A stretch of 64,000 nucleotides of DNA from Trabulsiella odontotermitis. GTDB lineage: Bacteria > Pseudomonadota > Gammaproteobacteria > Enterobacterales > Enterobacteriaceae. Positions 1 through 7,283 of this stretch are shown piece by piece. Below the pieces are notes generated by a model. The model searched no databases. It saw nothing but the letters and a program-made list of their open reading frames with translations, and was not told the origin of the DNA. The stretch spans positions 1,798,001 to 1,862,000 of the forward strand of contig NZ_CP125781.1 in the NCBI RefSeq assembly GCF_030053895.1, in the 5' to 3' direction. The translations under genes were made by a program, and so were the position numbers. Every line of letters starts with the position of its first letter. Within the stretch, counting starts at the first letter, position 1.

Positions 1-153
1 CAGGACAACCTGAAAAAACCACTGGCGAACGAGTTGCTGTTTGGTCAACTGGTTGATGGTGGTCAGGTTACCGTCGAGCTGGATAAAGAGAAAAATGCGC
101 TGACTTATGGTTTCCAGAGTGCGCAAAAGCACAAACCGGAAGCGGCACATTGA
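1..153 (+). CDS. clpA: ClpA C-terminus (partial), ATP-dependent Clp protease ATP-binding subunit
   Basis: The window opens inside this gene; the last 50 codons and the TGA are present. The visible tail contains KPLANELLFG and ends SAQKHKPEAAH, matching the end of the second AAA+ module of enterobacterial ClpA. ClpA is the cytoplasmic unfoldase that feeds N-degron and SsrA-tagged substrates to ClpP. The upstream part (clpS, start of clpA) is outside the window. A strong intrinsic terminator follows within 20 bases. Identity is secure from the tail and from the infA-aat neighbourhood. Confidence 0.93.
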   Translation, partial: QDNLKKPLANELLFGQLVDGGQVTVELDKEKNALTYGFQSAQKHKPEAAH

Positions 154-170
154 TTTTCTGACTGCATTAA

Positions 171-195
171 AAAACGGGCGAAAGCCCGTTTTTTT
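171..195 (+). terminator. Intrinsic terminator of clpA
   Basis: A perfect stem ACGGGC / GCCCGT with a GAAA tetraloop, flanked by A and T runs, starts 17 bases after the clpA stop. It is a textbook Rho-independent terminator in the clpA direction. Confidence 0.9.
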
Positions 196-210
196 GTCCA
201 CCACACCATG

Positions 211-240
211 AAAAAAGGCCGGGAAGCGTTCCCGGCCTTT
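211..240 (-). terminator. Intrinsic terminator of infA
   Basis: A 12-bp inverted repeat (AAAGGCCGGGAA / TTCCCGGCCTTT, loop GCG) lies just beyond the infA stop. The A run on the plus strand (211-216) becomes the U tract for minus-strand transcripts. It sits almost back to back with the clpA terminator, so the two convergent transcripts are separated by under 20 bases. Confidence 0.9.
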
Positions 241-277
241 CAGCATAATTCGGTTGCCGTTTCGGCAAGTAAAACAA

Positions 278-499
<222 letters not shown>

Positions 500-539
500 G
501 TCCTCTGGGGTATCACTACCATAGTTTTGAACCGGCAAG

Positions 540-568
540 ATAATGCCGAAATTCAGCAATTAAGTAAA
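540..568 (-). promoter_or_regulatory. Proximal sigma-70 promoter of infA (P2-like)
   Basis: Read on the minus strand, TTTACT (563-568) and CATTAT (540-545) are separated by 17 bases, which places the start site about 37 nt before the infA ATG. The position matches the strong proximal infA promoter known in E. coli. The assignment is by motif and position only. Confidence 0.55.
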
Positions 569-767
569 GATTTGTACGTAAAAAACGCAAAGCCGTTTTT
601 GCGCATTGCCCTGATGCCACACGAAAAGAGCGTATGACAGCGCAAACGTAGAGAAGGAGCAGTGGTATTAACTGACTCGAACGGTCCCAAACGACGGCGG
701 GGCAAGATGCAGAAACGACTCTTCGGCACAATTATATCACCCTGATAAAAAAATGTTTCGAAAACAT

Positions 768-1472
768 TTATGTCGCAGGGGAAAAGAGCGTTCTCGGCAC
801 CCAGCAGCGCTGCGTGAGGGAATGAACGCGTAATGCGGAAAGGTATTCAAGGTAATCCCGTCGGGGTATCTCAGACACGCCCAGCGACGCCGTGTGGCTG
901 TTCAGCACCTGGCAGTCGATGAGTTTGCCGCCCTGACGGGCAAAATCGGCGCTGAACACCAGCAGCGCGGTTTTAGAGGCATTCTCTGCGCGGCTGAACA
1001 TCGACTCGCCGCAGAACAGCGCACCCTGGGAAACGCCATACATGCCGCCCACCAGTTCATCCTCTTTCCAGACTTCAACCGAATGCGCGTGGCCGAGCTC
1101 GTGAAGACGATGATAGGCTTCAACAATGTCATGGGTGATCCACGTGCCTTCGTCGCGATCGCTGGCGCAGCCTTCAATCACGCGCTCAAACGCATGGTTC
1201 AGCGTCACGCGGTAGGGTGAATTTTTATGGAATCGCTTCATGCTGCGGCTGATGTGAAACTGTTCCGGCCACAGAACCGCGCGGGGGTCGGGCGACCACC
1301 ACAGAATAGGATCGCCTGGCGAGTACCAGGGGAAAATGCCGCGCTGGTACGCCATCAATAGCCGTGCCGGGCTAAGATCGCCCCCTAATGCCAGTAACCC
1401 ATTGGGTTCACGCAGAGCCCCTTCTGGCGAGGGGAACGCAATCGAGTAACGGGAAAGCTGGACCAGACGCAT
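768..1472 (-). CDS. aat: Leucyl/phenylalanyl-tRNA--protein transferase
   Basis: At 234 residues this matches the E. coli enzyme length. Aat transfers Leu or Phe from aminoacyl-tRNA to proteins with N-terminal Lys or Arg, creating type 2 N-degrons that ClpS delivers to ClpAP, so its place near clpA is functionally coherent. Family signatures visible include FPWYSPGDPILWWSPDPR near residues 48-65 and the GCN5-related core around EVWKEDELVGGMYGV. It follows cydC on the minus strand with a 42-base gap, and 271 bases separate it from infA. The start ATG is preceded by an AGAGG about 10 bases upstream. Confidence 0.97.
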   Translation of the reverse strand: MRLVQLSRYSIAFPSPEGALREPNGLLALGGDLSPARLLMAYQRGIFPWYSPGDPILWWSPDPRAVLWPEQFHISRSMKRFHKNSPYRVTLNHAFERVIEGCASDRDEGTWITHDIVEAYHRLHELGHAHSVEVWKEDELVGGMYGVSQGALFCGESMFSRAENASKTALLVFSADFARQGGKLIDCQVLNSHTASLGVSEIPRRDYLEYLSALRVHSLTQRCWVPRTLFSPAT

Positions 1473-1514
1473 GCCAGGACGACCTCTTACATGGCAAACA
1501 AGAGTAATAGTGGC

Positions 1515-3236
1515 CTACAGACGCTGCGTAAAATGGTAATAACGCCCCCGTTTCACCAACAGATCTGCGTGACTACCATGCTCAATAATTTGTCCGTTGT
1601 CCATTACAATTATCTGATCAAAACGCGCCAGCCCGCGCAGGCGATGCGTCACCATCAGCATGGTTTTTCCCCGCATCACAACCGCAAGTAAATCAAGAAT
1701 TTGCCGCTCTGTTGCCGCGTCCAGTCCTTCGGTTGGCTCATCCAGCAGCATCAGTGGCGCATCGTGCAGCAGCGCGCGAGCGATGGCCAGACGGCGCAGT
1801 TCGCCACCCGATAACTGACGCCCGCCTTCGCCGAGCCAGCTGTTAAGCCCGCTGTCCTCAAGCAGCTTACCCAGCCCGGTACGCAGCAACACGGCTTTCA
1901 GCTCATCATCCGTCGCCGCTGGTTTTGCCAGCAGCAGGTTGTCGCGCAACGTGGCGCTGAAAAGATGAACGCGCTGCGGAACAACGCTCATCGAGCGGCG
2001 CAACGACGTTTCGTCGAACTCGCTGATGTGACGATCGTTGAGCAGGATCTCGCCGTGCTGTGGGTTCCAGGCCCGCGTCAGTAACTGCAGCAGGGTGGAT
2101 TTGCCGCAGCCGGTGCGCCCGAGGATCGCCACGTGTTCCCCTGCTGCGATTTGCGCTGAAATGCTGTCCAGCGCTGGTTGTTGTTGTTCCGGGTAGTGGA
2201 ATGAAACCTGTTTGAGCGTCAGCCTGACTTGCGACGGCACTGCGGTTGCGGCATCCGGGAAGCTGACTTCAGGCTGCTGTTCGGTTATCTGGCTGATGCG
2301 TAAGGCGGAAGCAATGACCTGACCGAGATGCTGGAAAGCGCCCGTTACCGGTGCCAGCGCTTCAAATGCCGCCAGCGCGCAGAACACAAACAACGCAATG
2401 AGCGCGCCAGGCTGTTTGTTGCCACCGACGTCGCCTGCGGCCATCCATAGCATGGTGATCACCGCCACGCCGCCGATCAGTAACATGACGGCCTGCGACA
2501 GGGCTGTCAGTTCGGACTGACGGCGCTGCGCCTCATGCCAGTTCATTTCCGTCTGTTCCATCTGCTGACGATAGCGGGTACTGGCGTTAAACAGCGACAG
2601 CTCGGCCTGACCCTGCAACCACGCCGTCACTTGCTGGCGGTACTGACCACGCAGCCGGGTAAGGCTTTCACCGGTGGGTTTCCCGGCGCGATAAAACAGG
2701 GGCGGCAGGACAAACAGCGTTGCCAGCATGATGCCACCCAGCGTCAGGGCCAGCGTCATATCAAGAAAGCTCAGACCAAACGTCACCACCAGAATGACCA
2801 CCAGCGCGCCCACCAGCGGCGAGATCACGCGCAGATAGAGATGATCAAGGGTATCGACATCCGCCACTACGCGGTTAAGCAGCTCGCCCTGGCGAAAACG
2901 CGCCAGCCCGGCAGGGGAGAGGGGAAGCAGCTTGCTGAAAGTAAAGACGCGCAGGTGCTGCAACACACGGAAGGTAGCGTCGTGGCTCACCAGACGCTCA
3001 AAATAGCGCCCGGCGGTACGAATAATCGCCGCGCCGCGCACGCCCGCCGCAGGCAGCATGTAGTTAAAACTGTAAAGCCCGGCAACACCGACCACCGCAG
3101 AGGCTGACAGGAACCAGCCGGACAGCGTCAACAGGCCGATGCTGGCAAGCAGCGTGACAATCGCCAGCACGACACCGAGTGACAGCAGCCATTTGTGGCG
3201 TTTATAGAGCGCCAGATAGGGAAGCAGTGCGCGCAT
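1515..3236 (-). CDS. cydC: Heterodimeric ABC exporter subunit CydC (cytochrome bd assembly)
   Basis: This 573-residue protein has an N-terminal type 1 exporter membrane domain (about residues 10-310, several hydrophobic helices) and a C-terminal nucleotide-binding domain. The Walker A is GRTGCGKS at residues 373-380, followed by a QLSGGELRR signature and LMLLDEPTEGLD Walker B. CydC pairs with CydD to move cysteine and glutathione to the periplasm, which is needed for cytochrome bd and c assembly. The ATG directly abuts the cydD stop (TAA at 3237-3239), and an AGGAGG ribosome site lies inside the end of cydD, implying translational coupling. Confidence 0.97.
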   Translation of the reverse strand: MRALLPYLALYKRHKWLLSLGVVLAIVTLLASIGLLTLSGWFLSASAVVGVAGLYSFNYMLPAAGVRGAAIIRTAGRYFERLVSHDATFRVLQHLRVFTFSKLLPLSPAGLARFRQGELLNRVVADVDTLDHLYLRVISPLVGALVVILVVTFGLSFLDMTLALTLGGIMLATLFVLPPLFYRAGKPTGESLTRLRGQYRQQVTAWLQGQAELSLFNASTRYRQQMEQTEMNWHEAQRRQSELTALSQAVMLLIGGVAVITMLWMAAGDVGGNKQPGALIALFVFCALAAFEALAPVTGAFQHLGQVIASALRISQITEQQPEVSFPDAATAVPSQVRLTLKQVSFHYPEQQQPALDSISAQIAAGEHVAILGRTGCGKSTLLQLLTRAWNPQHGEILLNDRHISEFDETSLRRSMSVVPQRVHLFSATLRDNLLLAKPAATDDELKAVLLRTGLGKLLEDSGLNSWLGEGGRQLSGGELRRLAIARALLHDAPLMLLDEPTEGLDAATERQILDLLAVVMRGKTMLMVTHRLRGLARFDQIIVMDNGQIIEHGSHADLLVKRGRYYHFTQRL

Positions 3237-5003
3237 TTAAATCTCCTCCTGACGGTGGGCCAGCAGGCTGGCAAACGGGCCGTCAGCCTGTGCCAGCGTC
3301 GCATAGCGTCCCTGTTCAACCAGGCGCCCGTCGTGCATCACCCAGACGGCGTCCCAGTCGGTCAGGTTTTCCAGTTGATGCGTGACCATCAGCGTGGCCT
3401 GGCGGGTTGATGCCTGTGTTAACGCCTGCATTACGCGCAGTTCGCTGTGCGCATCAAGACTGGCAGCGGGTTCATCCAGCAGCAACAGGCGGCACGGCGT
3501 GAGCAGGGCGCGGGCGACGGCAACGCGCTGCGCCTGACCGACGGAAAGCCCGGCGGCCTGATCACCGGTTGGCGTGTCGATGCCCTGCGGTAACTGATGA
3601 ATAAATTCGCTGACCCAGGCGGCGTCAAGTGCGGCCTGAAGCTGTTCGTCGCTGGCGTCAGGATCCGCCAGCAGGACGTTTTCACGCAGCGTAGCGGCGG
3701 GCAGTTGCGGGTTTTGCCCGACCCAGCTTATCAGGCGGCGCCAGCCTTCCGCATGCAGCTCGCGCAGTTCAACGCCGTTGATGCGCAGGCTGCCTTCATA
3801 AGGTAAAAAACCGGCCAGCGTATTGAGCAGCGAGCTTTTTCCGGAACCGCTTTGCCCGACCAGCACTACGCGCTGCCCGGCAGCAAGTTCAAAATCGAGC
3901 GGTCCTGCCAGTGTTTTGCCTTCGGGCGATTTGATGATGAGTCCGTGCGCCTGAATACTGACCATTTCGTCGTCAGACAGCCGGTGTTCGCCGGGTTCAG
4001 GCTGCGCCAGCGGCGTTTCGAGAAACGTTTTCAGGCTGTCAGCCGCGCCGACCGCCTGCGCTTTGGCATGGTAAAAGGTCCCGAGATCACGCAGCGGCTG
4101 GAAAAATTCCGGTGCCAGAATCAGCGCTAAGAAACCGGCCGAGAGCGTCACGCCGAGGCCATAAGAGCCGAAATTAAATTCGCCAAGGTAAGAGAAGCCA
4201 AAGTAGACCGCCACCAGTGCTATCGACAGCGAGGCGAAAAATTCCAGCACCCCGGAGGAGAGAAACGCCAGGCGCAGTACTTCCATCGTCCGCTGGCGAA
4301 AATCCTGCGACGCATGGCGGATGTTTTCGGTTTCCGCATCGCCGCGACCGAACAGTCGCAGGGTGTCCATCCCGCGCAGACGGTCGAGAAAGTGACCGCT
4401 CAGGCGAGCCAGTGCGAGGAAATTACGCCGGTTGGCATCGGCCGCGCCCATACCAACCAGCGCCATAAACAGCGGGATGAGCGGCGCGGTGCAGAGCAGG
4501 ATCAGCGCGGCGGCCCAGTTATAAGGGAAAATCGTCATCACGATCAGCAACGGTACGCAGACCGCCAGCGCCATTTGTGGCAGGTAGCGGGCGTAGTAAT
4601 CATGCATATCATCGATCTGTTCCAGGATCAGCGTCGCCCAGCTTCCGGCTGGTTTCCCCTGGATCCACGCCGGACCGGCCTGTTGCAGGCGGTCAAGCAC
4701 CTGACGGCGGATCTCAAAACGAATCGTTTGCCCGGCGTGAAACCCGACACGCTCACGCAGCCATACCACCCAGGCGCGCAGCACCCAGGTCAGCACCAGC
4801 AGAACGAACGGCAGTAGCAGGGCTTCGCGCGGGATGTTTACCATGATCATGTGATGGAGCGTGCGGGCGAGCAGCCAGGCTTGCGCGACAATCAGGAGTC
4901 CACTGACGAAGCCCAGCAGACGAGAGAGCGTCAGCCAGCGTCGGGACAGGATACTCTGCTGTTTTAACCAGCGGGTAAGCTCTTGTTGACGGGTTTTATT
5001 CAT
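3237..5003 (-). CDS. cydD: Heterodimeric ABC exporter subunit CydD (cytochrome bd assembly)
   Basis: I start the gene at MNKTRQQELTRW, giving 588 residues, the usual CydD length; an in-frame upstream extension of 53 codons has no family similarity and runs back through the trxB terminator. Residues 1-330 form the membrane domain and the rest the nucleotide-binding domain, with Walker A GQSGSGKS at 383-390, a LSVGQAQRVAVARALL signature and LLLLDEPAASLD. It is the first gene of a cydD-cydC operon, with no gap between the genes. It exports thiols with CydC from the inner membrane. Confidence 0.97.
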   Translation of the reverse strand: MNKTRQQELTRWLKQQSILSRRWLTLSRLLGFVSGLLIVAQAWLLARTLHHMIMVNIPREALLLPFVLLVLTWVLRAWVVWLRERVGFHAGQTIRFEIRRQVLDRLQQAGPAWIQGKPAGSWATLILEQIDDMHDYYARYLPQMALAVCVPLLIVMTIFPYNWAAALILLCTAPLIPLFMALVGMGAADANRRNFLALARLSGHFLDRLRGMDTLRLFGRGDAETENIRHASQDFRQRTMEVLRLAFLSSGVLEFFASLSIALVAVYFGFSYLGEFNFGSYGLGVTLSAGFLALILAPEFFQPLRDLGTFYHAKAQAVGAADSLKTFLETPLAQPEPGEHRLSDDEMVSIQAHGLIIKSPEGKTLAGPLDFELAAGQRVVLVGQSGSGKSSLLNTLAGFLPYEGSLRINGVELRELHAEGWRRLISWVGQNPQLPAATLRENVLLADPDASDEQLQAALDAAWVSEFIHQLPQGIDTPTGDQAAGLSVGQAQRVAVARALLTPCRLLLLDEPAASLDAHSELRVMQALTQASTRQATLMVTHQLENLTDWDAVWVMHDGRLVEQGRYATLAQADGPFASLLAHRQEEI

Positions 5004-5061
5004 TGCGTGCTTAGCAGGTGCAGTTATGAGTTTTATTGGGCACGGCAATGTTACATCGGGG

Positions 5062-5090
5062 CAAAAATAAAGGCGACTTTTCGTCGCCTT
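5062..5090 (-). terminator. Intrinsic terminator downstream of trxB
   Basis: The inverted repeat AGGCGAC / GTCGCCT (5071-5089, short loop) is followed on the minus strand by a U-rich TTTATTTTT tract. It lies between the trxB stop and the cydD start, so trxB and cydDC are probably separate transcription units, with cydD read from its own promoter or by partial read-through. Confidence 0.8.
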
Positions 5091-5118
5091 CTTTACCTTT
5101 GTTACTGACTTGTAAAGA

Positions 5119-6087
5119 TTATTTGCACGCGTCAGCCAGACCGTCGAGATAACGCTCAGCATCCAGTGCAGCCATACAGCCGGTACCTGCGGAGGTGATC
5201 GCCTGACGGTAAATATGGTCCATTACATCGCCCGCAGCAAAGACGCCCGGGATGCTGGTCTGGGTGGCGTTGCCGTGGATCCCGGACTGCACCTTGATAT
5301 AGCCGTTTTCCAGCGCCAGTTGACCGTCAAAAATCGCAGTGTTTGGGCTGTGACCAATCGCCACAAACAGGCCAGCGACGTCCAGTGTTTCAACGATATC
5401 GGTATTTTGCGTATCACGGATGCGCACACCGCTCACGCCCATCTGGTCGCCGGTCACTTCTTCCAGCGTACGATGGGTGTGCAGTACGATATTGCCGCTG
5501 GCGACTTTATCCATCAGACGATTGATGAGGATTTTTTCCGCACGGAACGAATCGCGGCGGTGAATCAGGTGCACCTCAGAAGCGATATTCGACAGATATA
5601 ACGCCTCTTCGACCGCCGTGTTGCCGCCGCCGATGACCGCCACTTTCTGGTTACGGTAGAAGAACCCGTCACAGGTCGCGCAGGCAGAGACGCCGCGGCC
5701 TTTAAATGCCTCTTCAGACGGCAGACCCAGATAACGTGCCGAAGCGCCGGTCGCGATGATCAGCGCGTCGCAGGTGTATTCACCGTTGTCGCCAGTCAGG
5801 CGGAACGGACGGTTCTGTAAATCAACCTTGTTGATGTGATCGAACAGGATTTCGGTGTCGAATTTGGTCGCATGCTCATGCATACGCTCCATCAGCAGCG
5901 GCCCGGTCAGGTCGTTTGGATCACCCGGCCAGTTTTCCACTTCGGTGGTGGTGGTCAGTTGACCGCCTTTTTCCAGCCCGGTGATTAACACCGGCTTCAG
6001 GTTGGCGCGTGCTGCATAGACCGCCGCGGTGTATCCCGCAGGGCCGGAACCCAGAATAAGCAATTTACTGTGTTTGGTCGTGCCCAT
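5119..6087 (-). CDS. trxB: Thioredoxin reductase (NADPH)
   Basis: Starting at MGTTKHSKLLILG the protein has 322 residues, one more than in E. coli; the longer in-frame ORF upstream has no similarity and is rejected. The FAD-binding GSGPAG motif is at residues 13-18, the redox-active CATC is at C136/C139, and a second dinucleotide motif (VIGGGNTAVEEA) binds NADPH. TrxB reduces thioredoxin in the cytoplasm. It is divergent from lrp across a 567-base gap and upstream of cydDC, another thiol-homeostasis function. Confidence 0.98.
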   Translation of the reverse strand: MGTTKHSKLLILGSGPAGYTAAVYAARANLKPVLITGLEKGGQLTTTTEVENWPGDPNDLTGPLLMERMHEHATKFDTEILFDHINKVDLQNRPFRLTGDNGEYTCDALIIATGASARYLGLPSEEAFKGRGVSACATCDGFFYRNQKVAVIGGGNTAVEEALYLSNIASEVHLIHRRDSFRAEKILINRLMDKVASGNIVLHTHRTLEEVTGDQMGVSGVRIRDTQNTDIVETLDVAGLFVAIGHSPNTAIFDGQLALENGYIKVQSGIHGNATQTSIPGVFAAGDVMDHIYRQAITSAGTGCMAALDAERYLDGLADACK

Positions 6088-6654
6088 GAGATCCCCATAA
6101 TTGTTGGCAGACGTTTGCCGCGATTGTAGGGAATTTGTTGCAGTAAAAAAAGGGCTCCGCAATGTTGTTAGCGATATGTGCAATAGAAAACGCCGATGAA
6201 TAGTCGATTTTTCTGCCGTTGACTATAATAATTTCTTCTGAAAAGTGACGTGTTATAAGGCGAAAACATGAGGATCGGCAGAGTCAGTTAAGGAATATCT
6301 GGCATGTTGTACTAAAAATCGATGTTTTGCTTTGACAATCACCTGTGCTTTTGCGAAAACATTCAAGGAAGATTAAAGAAGTGTTTCGCGTGTGCTGAAT
6401 TACCATGCATGCAAATACCATTTATATACACGGTTCCGTGTATACCCGGGCTAGCGCAATCCGCGCATGGCGTGGACAGACGCCATACGAGATAGCGAAA
6501 GCTGCCGACTGGCACCGGTCTTCTCAACACGTACCCTGGATTACGTTATGTCTCTGGTAACAGAGCGGCGCGTAAACAATGGGCGCAGACTCTGAACAGT
6601 GACGTGCTAAGAGTCCAGACAGGAGTAGGGAAGGAATACAGAGAGACAATAATA
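6088..6654. promoter_or_regulatory. trxB-lrp divergent intergenic region with long lrp leader
   Basis: This 567-base region holds no credible gene. The E. coli lrp mRNA has an unusually long leader (about 267 nt) that is a target of small RNAs such as GcvB and MicF, and the spacing here leaves room for the same arrangement. A TATAAT hexamer occurs at 6224-6229 and a TTGACA at 6332-6337, but neither has a good partner hexamer, so I do not assign the exact start. A near-perfect 20-base palindrome lies at 6425-6444. The lrp ribosome site is the AGAGAG about 10 bases before the ATG. Confidence 0.5.
6425..6444. repeat. 20-base palindrome in the lrp upstream region
   Basis: TATACACGG, two bases TT, then CCGTGTATA form a perfect 9-bp inverted repeat about 210 bases before the lrp start codon. 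The two-base spacer is too tight for an RNA hairpin with the full stem, so it looks more like a dimeric protein-binding site, though a shorter RNA stem is possible. No known operator matched from memory. Confidence 0.6.
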
Positions 6655-7149
6655 ATGGTAGATAGCAAGAAGCGCCCAGGCAAAGATCTCGACCGCATCG
6701 ATCGCAACATTCTGAATGAGTTGCAAAAGGATGGGCGTATTTCCAACGTCGAGCTTTCTAAACGAGTGGGACTTTCTCCGACGCCTTGCCTTGAGCGTGT
6801 GCGCCGGCTGGAAAGACAGGGTTTTATTCAGGGCTATACCGCGCTGTTGAACCCGCATTATCTGGATGCATCACTTCTGGTTTTTGTTGAGATTACTCTG
6901 AATCGTGGTGCACCGGATGTGTTTGAGCAATTCAACTCCGCTGTACAGAAACTTGAAGAAATTCAAGAGTGTCATCTGGTTTCCGGCGATTTCGACTATT
7001 TGTTGAAGACCCGTGTACCGGATATGTCAGCGTATCGTAAGTTACTGGGCGAGACCCTGCTGCGTCTGCCGGGTGTGAACGACACCCGTACTTACGTGGT
7101 CATGGAAGAGGTCAAACAGAGCAATCGTCTGGTAATTAAGACTCGCTAA
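6655..7149 (+). CDS. lrp: Leucine-responsive regulatory protein Lrp
   Basis: The start at MVDSKKRPGKDLDRIDR gives 164 residues, the conserved Lrp length; a 17-codon in-frame extension upstream is not family sequence. Residues about 12-65 form the AsnC-type helix-turn-helix (ISNVELSKRVGLSPTPCLER), and the rest is the RAM ligand-binding and oligomerisation domain. Lrp is a global regulator of amino acid metabolism, pili and nutrient transport, responding to leucine. It is followed by a strong terminator that overlaps the ftsK promoter. Confidence 0.98.
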   Translation: MVDSKKRPGKDLDRIDRNILNELQKDGRISNVELSKRVGLSPTPCLERVRRLERQGFIQGYTALLNPHYLDASLLVFVEITLNRGAPDVFEQFNSAVQKLEEIQECHLVSGDFDYLLKTRVPDMSAYRKLLGETLLRLPGVNDTRTYVVMEEVKQSNRLVIKTR

Positions 7150-7177
7150 TACGGAACAGGTGCAAAATCGGCATAGT

Positions 7178-7206
7178 TTGATTACACTCCTGTTAATCCA
7201 TACAGC
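7178..7206 (+). promoter_or_regulatory. Putative ftsK promoter overlapping the LexA box
   Basis: TTGATT (7178-7183) and TACAGC (7201-7206) are separated by 17 bases. The -10 overlaps the LexA operator at 7190-7205, as expected for an SOS-repressed promoter. A start near 7213 would fall inside the lrp terminator stem. Confidence 0.5.
7190..7205 (+). promoter_or_regulatory. LexA operator (SOS box) upstream of ftsK
   Basis: CTGTTAATCCATACAG fits CTG-N10-CAG, the LexA core. E. coli ftsK is an SOS gene (also called dinH) with a LexA site in this position, so regulation by LexA is very likely here. Confidence 0.8.
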
Positions 7207-7243
7207 AACAGTGCCGGGGAGACCCGGCGCTGTTGTCCGTTTT
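7206..7243 (+). terminator. Intrinsic terminator of lrp
   Basis: A 13-bp stem (7206-7218 with 7223-7235, one G-U wobble, GAGA loop) is followed after TCCG by TTTT. It is the only terminator candidate after lrp. Its 5' arm immediately follows the ftsK -10 region. Confidence 0.75.
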
Positions 7244-7283
7244 AGCATCGGGCAGGAAAAGCCTGAAACCTGGAGAGCCTTTC

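Noticed and set aside
2535..3107. 190-codon frame on the plus strand across cydC
   Set aside because: Low-complexity Gln/Arg/His shadow of cydC.
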